Assembly: GCA_003024785.1 (NCBI GenBank)
Contig: PUQB01000241.1
Span: forward strand, 93,857-157,856
DNA: 64,000 bases
Origin: Selaginella tamariscina
Lineage: Eukaryota; Streptophyta; Lycopodiopsida; Selaginellales; Selaginellaceae
Reading direction: 5' to 3'
In this document: one piece after another, positions 1 to 13,040 of the stretch
Layout: every line of letters begins with the position of its first letter
Position numbering within the stretch: position 1 is the stretch's first letter
Notes under the pieces: generated by a model
What the model was told of the DNA's origin: nothing
Databases searched by the model: none
Seen by the model: the letters and a program-made list of their open reading frames with translations, nothing else
Position numbers and translations under genes: made by a program

Positions 1-348
1 TAAAATATAGTATATTCTCGATGTGAAAACGATTACAAACTATGGAGGATGAAGTCCATTTGTGCGTCTAAGACATGTATAACATGTCTAAAAGAACGAA
101 TATTATGCAATATATCCTGAAGTTAAATATACGACATCATTTTCTACCTGCTTGAGCAATAGTTATTTCTTTATACCAACATGTTAGTTAGCTTGCCAAA
201 CCAAAGGAATCGAAAATCTTTCTTAATCTGACCTTACATACATGTGTGTGCGTGTGTGCACGTAATGAGACTATAATACGTGATTAGAATTGCATAATGT
301 ACATATTTTCAGTATAAATACAACTTCATACATGTCTAAGTTATATCA

Positions 349-760
349 ATGGCTCGTGTTCTTCATTTCCTTTTGTTTGTTATTTCATCTTCCTTTACAT
401 CCGTAGCTGCAAAGCTCAAGGTAAATTAAAAAATACACACATGAGAGAGAGAGATGCGTTTTTATGTCCATGTCATTACATAACATTTTTTCTTGTTATA
501 TAACATTGATAAAAATATAGAATTTATTTATTTATTTTTCACTTTCAGCATGTACAGAAGTTTTAGAGAGTGTGCAGCAGATCCTGTTGGCTGCCGGTGG
601 CACTGATGAAACTACAACAAATTTCTTAATCCCCATATTAAGCTCTCTAATTACAGGAGTTCCCATTGAGACACTCACAGAACAGCTGCTTAGTTTCTTC
701 ATAAATGTCCTCCTAGGTAAAGCTTCTCCTGTAATTTTTATAGCAGTTTTTACTCAGTGA
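349..760 (+). CDS. Possible small secreted protein (two exons)
   Basis: An ATG at 349 opens a 24-codon exon reading MARVLHFLLFVISSSFTSVA, a typical hydrophobic signal peptide, ending at 420 just before a GTAAAT donor. The next exon continues the protein if the acceptor after base 577 is used, giving QILLAAGGTDETTTNFLIPI and then a hydrophobic helix-rich stretch, with a stop at 758-760. The acceptor after 548 would instead give a more natural exon start (CTEVLESV) but not in the frame set by this ATG, so the splice or the start is uncertain. A second donor-like GTAAAG follows 716. No family is recognised. It could be a secreted peptide or an LTP-like fragment. The gene may be incomplete or decayed, since the downstream kilobase shows no further convincing exon. 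Confidence 0.35.
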
Positions 761-1577
761 AGTCACGTGACTCAGATAAATTATGTATTCCCTAGTTGAA
801 TAACATAAGGGCATTTTCATAAATAAATACCAATTGGCTTTTTGTCGAGTTGGCATAAGGAGAGAGGATAATTTTGCCTCACATCAACTAGAAATTAAAG
901 AGAAGATTTTTTTAGAATTAAATAAGGGAAAGGTCTCTAGTTTGTCATTGTTTAGTATGACAAAAGCTCATTGGAAGGATATGGGGTTCATGTTCAATAC
1001 AACAAATGCCTTTAAATCTTTGATGGAGGAAATAAAGTTAACTTGGGATACCTCGTATAACTCAGCAACACAAAACTACCCTTACCTCAGTTTAACAAAT
1101 GAAGTCATATTGTCCCTCTTTAATTGAGTGTGTGAGATGTGGGGCATTTTATATTCGCAAGGTGGAGATTAGTGGAAGGGTAGGCTTATATATAGATTAT
1201 GTAGTGGTGTTAAGATTTCAGGCTAGTTTAAGTTTGATGTTATTCCACTTCGTAATGAGGTATTACGGGTAGTGGTTACAAGTCTATGTCAATTGGCAAA
1301 TTGGTTTGAAAAATATTGGTTTCACTTATCAATGGGCACAACACTTAGCAATGGTTGCAAACATCAAACAAGTTTATTGACTTTAAAAATTCCTTTATTT
1401 ACAAGGGTAAAGGTTACACTTAAACATAACTTTAATAATGAGAAGCTAAGAAGTTAATTATTTATAACCTTCTAATTTACACTTTGACATGCCTAGGTTG
1501 GGAGGGAGAGGAAATATGTAGCAAATAGGGCTCTAAAGGATGAGTTTTTGGTTGGCTTGGAACACTTTGGTACTATG
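761..1577. other. Gene-poor stretch before the LTR element
   Basis: AT-rich sequence with short open frames (for example 834-1127 and 1272-1457) that match nothing I recognise. Removing the LTR element joins 1582 to 8763, so this stretch and 8763-9350 were once continuous. They may be parts of one older repeat or decayed gene. Confidence 0.4.
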
Positions 1578-1582
1578 GCATA

Positions 1583-3332
1583 TGTCATAGTTTTTACTAT
1601 ACTCCTCTTTACTTTGGACGTTGATGTTGTTACCTACTGTACTATGTTGACAAGCCCTAGATGTAGTGAGAAACAGCCCCGCTTTAGTGCACTTAGGTGT
1701 TTAGGGGTAGTTCGGCCGGTTGTCCTTAGATATCTCGAGAAACTCTAAGCGAAGGTAGCACTTACCTTCTAGAAAACTCTTACCCTCGTTTTTCGTGTCC
1801 CGGTTAGATTAATGGCTAGTTCCGGTGAGTTCGGCATGTCGATATGCTTAAAAATACCCCCAGGTTTGACAACTTAAGGTTTAGGGTCGATGGATAACTC
1901 ACCAAGTATGTTCCCTCTGGAATGAGATTTCAGTGCTAGCCCACTTATGTAAATAGGAAAACAAGGGGGGGGGGCCTCTGTCACATAAATAAAGTAGTAT
2001 AGGAGTGAGGGTTCCTGGGTTCATGACTGAGCTCGTTACTCTTCTCCCGGTGCAAGCTCTAGTTTGTGTCGTCAAGGCACAACCCTCTATTGTGCCACCC
2101 TAACTTCCAGATGCCAGGGGTACCTCCCACCTTCGGGGTAGCTTACCCTTAACGTTGGCGAATCCATGCCTGGGAGGTCTTGTCGGAATGCACGTTCCAA
2201 GAGGCAGAGGTTGAGGCTTGTCTCCAGCCTCCTCCTCCACGTCAAGCTAAGTGTAGCACTCATGGCCAAGCAAGGCACATCCGTGTCCTTGTCCAACTGT
2301 GGGCGTGGTTTGACATGTTCACATTACTTGGTTCCTGAGGGTTCATAAAGGGGTTCTAGAGGGCATTTAGGAGCCACGTTTGTGGTACTTGGTGCAACTC
2401 TTGAATCTAAGGGCTATGGCATGATAGCCCACATCGGGGAAGGCAGTGTCACATGGAGATGTGACACTGGGCTAAACGTCACATGGTACAACGCCTGAGG
2501 CACGCCCTTTGGGGTTATGTCATGGGCTTGTCGCCAAGGGGTTGGATACTTTAGCAAACAGACATGCTTGTGCTTGCACTAGGGTGCTAAGCCTTGGGCA
2601 TCCGCTCAAGGGAGGTTAGGTCTCATAACTAGGTGTGCTTTGGCACACTTGGCTAGGGGAGTGTTCTCCTTGGAATTCAAGGGTTGAACAACCTAAGCAT
2701 GTTAGCAGGCCCTTTCGTGAGGCACTCGCAAGGTCATGTGCTTAGGGTTATCCCAAACCTAGCCTTAGGGAGTTTGCTTAGCAGAACACTCGTGTCCGCC
2801 TACGGCGCACACTCGTGTCCTCACTAAGTACTAGCCCTAGGTCTAGGGTATAACTTGGCCACTCAAACCCTTAGGAGTCGTGGTTCAGGGTACCCCTTGT
2901 CGCCCTAAAGGGGTTGTACTCCCGGATGAGGGTGATTCCTCAAGGGGTAAGTGACGATGCCTTAGCTCTGTCAGGGGTATGTGTGGAACACACGTCTCCT
3001 TGATGGGGGTTAGGGCATGAGCCTGTCTAGGTCTTCTAGGGCAAGACCCTAAGTCAACTAGGGTTATCCCTCAAGGGTTTTGGGGGTAGACACTCTAGGG
3101 AGACTTAGGCTAAACCCTAAGTCAACTAGGGTTATCCCTCAAGGGTTCTGGGGGCAGACATTCTAGGGAGACTTAGGCTAAACCCTAAGTCTCCTGTCCA
3201 CTTGGGCATTAGAGTCTAACCCTAGGGGTCGTTGGGGTTGTTCTGGGAAACTTAGCGTTGCTCACACAGGGTGATGACGCCGAATGGCCACCTGGCAGCC
3301 ACGTGTTGGCCCTTTGGGTTAAAACTCTGACA
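1583..3332 (+). repeat. 5' LTR of the LARD-like element
   Basis: 1.75-kb LTR with TG...CA ends. It contains several CCCTAGGG-type and CCTTAGGG-type short palindromes and a poly-G run. Its right end gives way directly to the primer-binding site. This is the type-1 LTR family seen again at 7059, 39979, 41096 and 45959. Confidence 0.88.
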
Positions 3333-3333
3333 A

Positions 3334-3346
3334 TTGGTATCGGAGC
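3334..3346 (+). promoter_or_regulatory. Primer-binding site (initiator tRNA-Met type)
   Basis: TTGGTATCGGAGC lies right after the 5' LTR. Plant elements primed by initiator tRNA-Met carry TGGTATCAGAGC here, so this copy has one mismatch (A to G). The coding relative at 35347 has the perfect form. Confidence 0.8.
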
Positions 3347-6300
3347 CTATTCTCTACGGTCAGTAGGACTACCTAAAGTGTAGTGTGTTTTAGGGTTTAG
3401 TTAGTTCTAAATTCTTGAAGTACTTATCACTTTCGGCTAAGTCTGAATTCTGCGTGAGAGTTGGTCCTGAGATCTATAACTCTTCAGAGTACACTACTTT
3501 AAGTGGGTGTGGGTTATGGACCCAATGTCGAAGGTAGCACTTGGAAGGCAACTTCCAAGTTGTATGCCAGGTTACTTTCCTTATGGTTCAGGTTACTTTA
3601 CCATATACTTCCACAAGACGTGGCGTGTTAGTTTGTTCTGGCTTACAAACTAAGTCTTGTGAAGTGGGTCTTGTGATATCCTAAGCTTACACATTATTGA
3701 AAATTTTTCTTTTTCTTTAAGGTGTTTGAATTTGGGATAACACATGATTTGGAAACAGACAGTGTCCATTGAGTTTTGGCTTAGGCAAGATTCAATATCA
3801 GTTCAGCAATAGTGTTCAAACGGGGAAAGACTTATGTTCAGAAGTGCATCTTTGACTTCGGAGAAGGGGCATATTCAAACATAAGATGAACACTACATTT
3901 TGACATAAAGTGTAAATAAGCTCTTTATAGTGCATGTTTCCGAGAGTGTAACTCTAGAAGCAGACTATGGTGATGAACTTATAATACAACAAATGTCAAA
4001 TATTAACATATGATGAATATGTTAAGCAGTTGGTTCGAAGATCCAATGTAATCAAAGTATTGTCCGATGTGCAATATTTGATGACGCTAGCTGCAAGTAA
4101 CATTAGGTGAAATAGTTTACTAAGTTCAAGTCCTATTTGAACAAAGTACAACTTGAAACCTTAGTTAGTTGTAAGCGCGCACTCTGTATTCAAGTTAGCT
4201 AACTCAACTAACTTGATTATGAAGTTATCTCATGTGGGATCTAAGAATGAGATAGAATAATAGATTTTGAGTAGACGGATTTAATGTTGCATCCCTATCA
4301 ATGCAACTTTTGGGATAGATGGCATGATCTATCAGAAAGAGTAATGTTGGAAACATACGTTTACATTTTCAGTTTACTGAGTAATGAAGGACTTGCATAG
4401 TGAAGGCGTTCGGCGCACACTTGTGCATTTTCATTGTTAACTCTTTAATCTTGAAACTGTAACGTTGTTTGCAATGTGGGGAGAAGTTTTGAACAAGGGT
4501 GATTCCTTGGTTAAGAAGAGCATGATTTGGGATTCTTCACTTTGTTTATCGACTAAGTAAGGAAACTTGCTAAGTTTGATAACTTATGTTGAGAATTACC
4601 AATGAGCTAGTAATAGTCGGATTTCCATTGGAGGTTTAAGTGCATGTACCTCCTCAGAGAGTCGGTGTTCGATGAGAATTAAAGTTGATATTGATTTTCA
4701 ATATCAATTTCATTTTAGAGTCGAATACGATTATTCAAAAGACGGTTTCTTGACTCTGCATCATGGTCGCAAATGTGGGCACTTAAAGAACAAATAAAGT
4801 ATGTATCTTCAATCTTTCGGAATATTGAAAAATAGAACTATTCTTGACTCAAGGTTTGATTATTCCTTGGGTTAGTTGTTAGTTCTATCTCAAGGTTTGA
4901 TGGTGTTCCTTGAGTTGGTTCAATAGTATGATATTGTGTAGCGGGATTAGCTCAAGAAGATGGTGTCCCTTCTTGATGATTGTAGTTCAAGGTTCGTCCA
5001 ATATCCGGTTCGAGAATATGAGGTTTCCTATCACCTCATCTGTTGAGATATTTATATTCTAAACTTTGGCAAATTTGTGACAATCTTTTCAAGATTGGTT
5101 ATAAATGACTTGTCAAAGTATGGTATGATATCTCTTCAATATTGAGTTTGGAGCGCTCAATATCAAACTTGATTATGATCACATGAGGTGGCCGTAATCA
5201 TATAATATAAAGACTCAAGTGGATTTGAGTCTGACACTTTGGTAAGGCACTACCTTAGTGTTATAACTTGAAACGTGTTTTCAAGTTAGTTGAGAAATGA
5301 GACATTTCTCAATACATTGCTTGAGGGGCAATGTGATACTTTCTGGATTGCTAGGTGTCTAGAGTGAATAATGTATCTTAGTTCAATGTACTGAACTAGA
5401 TATTTTATTCATGTTTGGGGAGATCTATTGAATTATAAGGTATGACTAAAACATGAAGTTGATATAACACTTCAGTGTTATGATAACATTTATGTGGAGG
5501 TTGATATCTTACTAAATCAATTAGATGAACCAGACACTAGTTCATGATTCCTCTTAGTCTCTGAACAAAGTTCCTCGAATACTGTCATAACATTATATGT
5601 CCATCTCAAAATCAAGTTCGGTTCATGTAAACTAAGACCATGTCTATATTAGTTGTAGCATTTTGATAAATTGATATGATTGTAAGTTTATATCCACTAG
5701 TATAACAACTAGTTGATAAGCTTAGGATTTGAACGTTAAAACGATCATTATCCATTCGAGAGTATCAATATCGAAATTGCGACTATTTATAGAATAAGGA
5801 TTAGTTTTAAAAGATGTTTATCAAAAACACTAGTTGCTTCAATTAAAATGCTATACTTCGGTATAGTGTTGAGAAACATTTACGAAATCAGTTTAAGAGT
5901 TGGAAATAAATATAATGTTATGGAGGCGTGCAGTATTCTAAATTCAGAGAGACTCTTATCGTGGAAACTAAGTCTTAAAATTTGGTATTTTGAACTTAGT
6001 GAGATAAAGAGTTAGGAAGTATTGAACGGCATCTAGTAATGATTGCTCTTTGGGGAATGAGTACAATAAAGAGTACAATTAAGAGACGTGTTATCTAAAG
6101 ATTGTCGATTGAGGCACTGAGATGGGTTGAATTTCTGGTTTCCACATTGGTTTGTAAGAAAGGTATGTTAACTTATCTGGTCCCTGAAACTGGTCGGTGT
6201 TATGAAAAAGAGTACAAAGTTGGTTGTGAAAGACAAATGGTAAGTGCTATCACACTTGGTCACAGATTTGACTAATTTGATTCCTATCCGGAATAAATTT

Positions 6301-7058
6301 ATGTTAATACACACCAAGTGGAATGGTAGTTGGCAGTTGGCAAGACCTTGTTGTATACATGTGTACAGCCATGCGCCTCTGTGATCGCCTCTAGCCAGAT
6401 TGACATGTTTACAAAGAACAGGGTTTACGAATTGTACTCTTATATCGGAAAAAGAGCTTGATTCCGATAAAAGTCTCATACTTAGTCTGGCGTAGCTATA
6501 TACTAATGAGAGATAGGTATAGTAGCAGACCCTTATGAAAAGGGGTAATGAAACACCGAGGGATGCAAGTGAGCTATAATATCGTAACATGTGAATGTGG
6601 GACCATTGGAAAATCAAAAGAAATGCGAAGGTGCTTTTGTGCGTTAGATGACAGAGGTCGTCAACAGCGTTTAATATTAAGGAATAAAGCAAGTCTTTAT
6701 TTTTTTAACCAAGGGGCCGGCAACAACACTAACTAGAGGCCTCCAATATAAATTCTAGTTAAGTAAAGAAATTAACCAGTGTTGTGTGCGTCGGGTGACA
6801 GACTTTGCAGACGTGCAAAAGGTCTCCAAGTGACTTCATGTCGCAGGTGGTGCCTCCGGCAGCTGGGTTTACAACTCAGTGAACGACGGTTCTGAAGTAC
6901 TTGGTTTCGCGTAATGCAAGGGGGGTAATAAAACTTATGTGAACTTTTGGCTGACTCCAATAGAGTGATATGTTAGTTTTGGTTAATTTTTTCTAACATT
7001 ATCTAGTCTTGGAGTTGGACGTCAACGAGGACGTTGACATTTTCAAAGGCGGGGAGTG

Positions 7059-8757
7059 TGTCATAGTTTTTACTATGACTCCTCTTTACTTTGGACGTTG
7101 ACTGTTGTTACCTACTGTATATGTTGACAAGCCCTAGATGTAGTGAGAAACAGCCCCGCTTAGTGCACTTAGGTGTTTAGGGTAGTCCGGCCGGCTGTCC
7201 TTAGATATCTCGAGAAACTCTAAGCGAAGGTAGCACTTACCTTCTAGAAAACTCTTACCCTCGTTTTCCGTGTCCCGGTTGGATTAATGGCTAGTTCCGG
7301 TGAGTTCGGCATGTCGGATATGCTTAGAAATACCCCCAGGTTTGACAGGTTAGGGTTTAGGGGTCGATGGATAACTCACCAAGTATGTTCCCTCTGGGAA
7401 TGAGATTTCAGTGCTAGCCCACTTATGTAAACAGGAAAACAGGGGGGGGGCCTCTGTCACATAAATAAGGTAGTATATAGGAGTGAGGGTTCCTGGGTTC
7501 ATGACTGAGCTCGTTACTCTTCTCCCGGTGCAAGCTCTAGCTTGTGTCGTCAAGGCACAACCCTCTGTTGTGCCGCCCTAACTTCCAGATGCCAGGGGTA
7601 CGTCCCACCTTCGGGGTAGCTTACCCTTAACGTTGGCGAATCCATGCCTGGGAGGTCTTGTCGGAATGCACGTTCCAAGAGGCAGAGGTTGAGGCTTGTC
7701 TCCAGCCTCCTCCTCCACGTCAAGCTAGGTGTAGCACTCACGGCCAAGCAAGGCACATCCGTGTCCTTGTCCAACTGTGGGCGTGGGTTTGACAGGTTCA
7801 CATTACTTGGTTCCTGAGGGTTCATTGAGGGGTTCTAGAGTTGGCATTTAGGAGCCACGTTTGTGGCACTTGGTGCAACTCTTGAATCTAAGGGCTATGG
7901 CATGATAGCCCACATCGGGGAAGGCAGTGTCACATGGAGATGTGACACTGGGCTAAACGTCACATGGTACAACGCTGAGGCACGCCCTTTGGGGTTATGT
8001 CATGGGCTTGTGCCAAGGGGTTGGATACTTTAGCAAACAGACATGCTTGTGCTTGCACTAGGGTGCTAAGCCTTGGGCATCCGCTCAAGGGAGGTTAGGT
8101 CTCATAACTAGGTGTGCTTTGGCACACTTGGCTAGGGGAGTGTTCTCCTTGGAATTCAAGGGTTGAACAACCTAAACATGTTAGCAGGAGCCCTTTCGTG
8201 AGGCACTCGCAAGGTCATGTGCTTAGGGTTATCCCAAACCTAGCCTTAGGGAGTTTGCTTAGCAGAACACTCGTGTCCGCCTACGGCGCACACTCGTGTC
8301 CTCACTAAGTACTAGCCCTAGGTCTAGGGTATAACTTGGCCACTCAAACCCTTAGGGGTTAGTCGTGGTTCAGGGTACCCCTTGTCGCCCTAAAGGGGTT
8401 GTACTCCCGGATGAGGGTGATTCCTCAAGGGGTAAGTGACGATGCCTTAGCTCTGTCAGGGGTATGTGTGGAACACACGTCTCCTTGATGGGGGTTAGGG
8501 CATGAGCCTGTCTAGGTCTTCTAGGGCAAGACCCTAAGTCAACTAGGGTTATCCCTAAGGGTTTTGGGGTAGATACTCTAGGGAGACTTAGGCTAAACCC
8601 TAAGTCTCCTGTCCACTTGGGCATTAGAGTCTAACCCTAGGGGTCGTTGGGGTTGTTCTGGGAAACTTAGCGTTGCTCACATAGGGTGATGACGCCAAAT
8701 GGCCACCTGGCAGCCACGTGTTGCCACGTGTTGGCCCTTTGGGTTAAAACTCTGACA
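7059..8757 (+). repeat. 3' LTR of the LARD-like element
   Basis: 1.70-kb LTR, same ends and order as the left copy, preceded by the purine-rich GGCGGGGAG tract and followed by the GCATA target duplication. It lacks one copy of a tandemly repeated segment near 3060-3190 of the left LTR (the CTAGGGTTATCCCTCAAGGG unit), which explains part of the length difference. Confidence 0.88.
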
Positions 8758-8762
8758 GCATA

Positions 8763-9350
8763 TGTGGTTTTCTTGGGACACAACCTATTGTGGTTGATGC
8801 AAAATACATAGGTCAACTTACTATTTATTTATGCAGAATGAAGAGAAATAAGCTAAAGAAAGCTCTTGGTAAGAATTTGAAATTTAGGATGTATAGTTTT
8901 CAACTCTAATATAGTTTGTCTAGGATGCATTGACCTTGAGTTAGACTTTGCACACATGAAGTTCTTTGGGAAACTATTTACCTTGCAATAACTATGCCCA
9001 ATATATTTCAACGATATGGAGCAACCAATTGATATAGAGGTTGTAATAGCCAGGTTTCTAGAAGAAAGTGTGAGTTATTTACAAGTGAAGATTTGCAAGT
9101 TGACGGGACTTGGAATTGAACTTACTATTCCATATTCCAATACACTAGTTCAAACTCTACAACGAGAGGTATACTACTTAAACTCTAAACCCTATATTAA
9201 ATACTTTACATGTTTTTGCAATTAGGTCATTGTTAAGTGGCCAAAGTGTTTCACTATATGTGTAATGATGAAGAGTTTGAGGATTGTGAAAAGGATCTAG
9301 ATTCAAAAGCCGATGATAAAGAAATTGAAGAGGTAAAATCAAATAGATAT
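8763..9350. other. Gene-poor stretch right of the LTR element
   Basis: AT-rich DNA continuous with 761-1577 before the insertion. A 69-codon open frame (9016-9225) and an acidic stretch near 9260-9330 have no recognisable domain and no convincing splice context. Confidence 0.35.
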
Positions 9351-10290
9351 TGTTAGAATTTTTACCCGAAGGGCCAACATATGATAACATATGGTTGCTA
9401 GGTGATCATCCAGCATCATGACCCTATGTGAGCAATGCTAAGTCTTCTAGGACAACCCCAATGACCCCTAGGATCAAACTCAAATGCCCAAGTGAACAAG
9501 AGACTTAGGGTTTTTAGTCTAAGTCTCCTTAGAGTGTCTACCCTCAGAACCTTGAGGGTTAACCTTAGCAAACTTAGGGTCCTCCCCTAAGAAACCTAGA
9601 CATGCTCATGCCCTAAACCCCATTAAGGAGATTTGTGTTCCACACATACCCACAATAGGGCTAAGGCATCACCTTACACCTTGAAGAATCACCCTTAGTG
9701 AAGTATAACCCCCAAAAGACAACAAGGGGTATCTTAACCCACAATTAACTCCTAGGGTTTGTGTGGCCAAGTCATACCCTAGCCCTAAGGTTAGTACCTA
9801 AAAACACACGAGTGTTCCCTAAGCAAACTTGAAGGCTAAGGTTGGGAAACCCCAACCCTTGTTCCCCAGAGGTATGTCTAGAAAGACCCTCGCTAGGTTG
9901 TTCAACCCTCGGACATGCTCCCACACCATGAGGACGAACACTCCTAGTCATGTGTGTTGGTAGGCACACTTGGCCAAGAGACTTAACCTCCCTTGGGCAT
10001 ATGCCCAAGGCTTGGCCCTTGTCCTAAAACACGAACATGTGCTTGCTAGGATCACCAATCCCTCAGCCTTAGGCCCAAGACACGACCTCATGGGTCATGC
10101 CCTAAGTGTTGCACTAATGTCACATGAGCGTATGGCACTGTTTCCTAAGACAAGGCTATCTTCATAGCCCCTTAGAGACGAGTCAAACTTGGTGCCATGA
10201 TCATGGCTTGCCAGATGCCAACCCTTAAAGCCCACACTCAGCCTTTGGGAATTTGTTTGCTTAAGAGCTCAAAGGACAATGCTCACATTG
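9351..10290 (-). repeat. Diverged LTR in reverse orientation
   Basis: Begins TGTTAGAATTTTTACCC, the reverse complement of the 3' end of the type-1 LTR, and keeps the order of LTR blocks (GAGCAATGCTAAG, GCTCATGCCCTAA, GGCTAAGG and so on) to about 10,250. It is much more diverged than the other copies. The other end and a target duplication are not visible, so it is a truncated old copy. Confidence 0.65.
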
Positions 10291-10493
10291 TTATTAGAAT
10301 GCATGACTGGTTGAGCTAGTTATTTAAGTTGACCTTCTCCTCTAGCCTTTCACCTCTCAATGTCTCCAACTTGACTTCTACCTTGCCTTTATACCATATA
10401 ACAAGATCTCCTTCTTTAATCTCTTCACCTTTTCTTTTCTTGTCCAGCCAAGCTTTCCTTCTTCTTTGAATAGCTTATTTGAATAGCATGTGA

Positions 10494-13040
10494 GGTGGGT
10501 CTTGTGATATCCTAAGTCTACACATTATTGAAATTTTTTCTTTTCTTTAAAGGTGTTTGAATTTGGGATAACACATGATTTGGAAACAGAATGTCCATTG
10601 AGTTTTGACTTAGGTCAAGATTCAATATCAGTCCAACAATAGTGTTCAAACGGGGAAAGACTTATGTTCAAATGTGTGTCTTTGACTTCAGAAGAAGGGC
10701 ATATTCAAACATAAAAGTGAACACTACATTTAACAGAAGTTGTAAAATAAGCTCTCATTATAGTGCGTGTTTTCCAGAGTGTAACTCCAGAAGCAAACTA
10801 TGGTGATAAACTTATAATACAACAAAATGTCAAATATTAATATATGATGAATATGTTAAGCAGTTTGTTCGAAGATCTAATGTAATCAAAGTATTGCACC
10901 GGTCGTCCGCTCGCTGGCCGCCGGTGTTCGTCCGATGTTCATAAAATTTTGATGACACTAGTTACAAGTAGCATTAGGTGAAATAGTTTACTAAGTTCAT
11001 TACCTGATTTGAACAAAGTACAACTTGAAACCTTTGTTAGATGTAAGCGTGCACTTTGTATTCAAGTTAGCTAGCTCGACTAACTTGATTATGAAGCTAT
11101 TTCATGTGGGATCATAAGAATGAGATAGAATAATGGATGTTGGTAATAGACAGATTTAATGTTGCATCACTATCAAGGCAGCTTTTGGATAGATGGCATG
11201 ATCTATCAGAAAGAATAATGTTGGAAACATACGTTTACATTTTCAGCTTACTGAGTAATAAAGGACTTGCATAGTGAAGGCATTCAACGCACACTTGTGC
11301 ATTTTCATTGTTAACTCTTTAATATTGAAATCTGTAACTTGTTTGCAATGTGGGGATAAGCTCTTAAACAACGTTGATTCCTTAGTTAAGAAGAGCATAA
11401 TTTGGGATTCTCCACTTTAGTTATCAACTAAGTAAGGAAATTTGTTAAGTTTGATAACTTATGTTGAGAACTATCAATAAGTTAATAATAGTCGGATTTC
11501 CACTTGAGGTTTAAATGCATGTACCTCCTCAAAGAGTCGATATTCAATGAGAATCAAAAGTTGATATTGTTTTTAATAACGATTTCATTTTAGAGTCGAA
11601 TATGATTATTCAAAAAATGATTTCTTAACTTTGTATCATGGTCACAAATGCACTCAAAAAAACTTATAAAATAGGTATCTTCATTCTTTGGAATATAAAA
11701 AAAAAATAGAACTATTTTTGACTCAATTTGATTGTATTTCTTAGGTTAGTTGTTGGTTCAATCTCAAAGTTTGATGGTGTTCCTTGAGTTTACTTTAACA
11801 TTCATGAAAGTATGATATGGAGTTTTGTGATTAACTTAAGAAGTTGGTGTCTCTTCTTGATGATCATAGTTCATGGTTTTTAACGTATGGTCCAATATCT
11901 GATACGAAAATATGAGGTTTCCTATTACCTCATTTGTTGAGATATTTATATTCTAGACTTTGGAAGTATTTGTGACAATTATTTCAAGATTAGTTATAAA
12001 TGACTTATCAAAGTATGGTATGATATCTCTTCAATATTGAGTTTGGAGCGCTCAATATCGGAACTTGGTTATGATCATATGAGATGGTCATAATCATAAA
12101 ATATAAAGACTCAAGCGGATCTGAGTCTAACACTTTAGTAAAGCAATACTTTAGTGTTGTAACTTGAGACGTGATTTTCAAGTTAATTGAGAAATGAAGA
12201 GTTTCTCAACACATTGCTTGAGGAGCAATGTGGTATTTTGATGATTACTAGGTGTCTAAAATGAATAATGTATCTTAATTCAATGTACTGAATTAGATAT
12301 CTTATTCATGTTTGGGGAAATTTATTGAATTATAAGGTATGATTGAAACATGAAGTAGTGTTAGAGTCCTTAAGTTGGTAAGTATCAAACAAGTTAAAAT
12401 AAAAGCCATGATAACATTTTGTGGAGGTTGATATCTTATTAAATTAGTTAGATGAATCAGACACTAGTTCATGATTCCTCTTAGTCTCTGAACAAATTCC
12501 TCGGAATAATATCATAACATTATATTTTTATTTTAAAACTGAAGTTCGGCTCATGTAAACTAAGACTATGTTTATATTATAGTCGATAGATTGATATGAT
12601 TATAAGTTTATATCCACTAGTATAACAACTAATTAGTAAACTTAAGATTTGAACGTTAAAACGATCATTATTCATTCAAAGTATCAATTTCGATGTGTGG
12701 TTAAGGTACAACCCTTTATTATGCCGCCCTAACTTTCAAATGACAGGGGTACTTCCCACCTTCGGGGTAGCATACCCTTAACGTTGGTGAATCCATGTCT
12801 GAAAGGTCTTATTAGAATACACGTTTTAAGAAACAGAGGTTGAAGCTTGTCTCTAGCCTCCTACTCCATGTCAAGCTTGGTGTAGCACTCATGGGCCAAG
12901 CAAGGCACATTCATGTCCTTGTCCAACAGTGAGCGTGGGATTTTGTTTGACAGGTTTACGTTACCTAGTTTCTTAAGGTTAAACAAGGGGTTCTAAAGTT
13001 GGCATTTAGGAGCTACATTTGTGGCACTTGGTGCAACTTC
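10494..13040 (+). mobile_element. Degenerate copy of the LARD interior plus LTR piece
   Basis: 10,494 to about 12,690 follows the interior of the 1583-8757 element in the same order (from about 3,660 to 5,780), with many substitutions and indels. It then jumps at about 12,691 to the middle of the LTR (AACCCTTTATTATGCCGCCC onward, to about 13,040). A GC-rich hairpin insertion sits at 10,897-10,926. No coding capacity is seen. Confidence 0.7.

Larger units (their letters stand above)
1583..8757 (+). mobile_element. Complete non-autonomous LTR retrotransposon (LARD-like)
   Basis: Two long direct repeats (1583-3332 and 7059-8757) start TGTCATAG and end CTCTGACA. They flank an interior of about 3.7 kb. 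The 5-base target duplication GCATA is present on both sides (1578-1582 and 8758-8762). A primer-binding site follows the left LTR, and a purine tract (about 7045-7058) precedes the right LTR. The interior has no gag or pol frame of any length, so the element must have been mobilised by proteins from another element. The coding element at 34462-43437 shares its 3' interior and right LTR and is a candidate relative of the helper. The two LTRs differ mainly by small indels and a few substitutions, suggesting a fairly recent insertion. Confidence 0.9.

Noticed and set aside
3060..3190. Tandem direct repeat with spacers suggesting a repeat array or CRISPR
   Set aside because: Only two copies of an LTR segment, plant genome context, and no spacer structure.
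2087..8624. Several open frames of 60-90 codons inside the LTRs
   Set aside because: They repeat in every LTR copy with shifts and stops, resemble no protein, and follow LTR boundaries.
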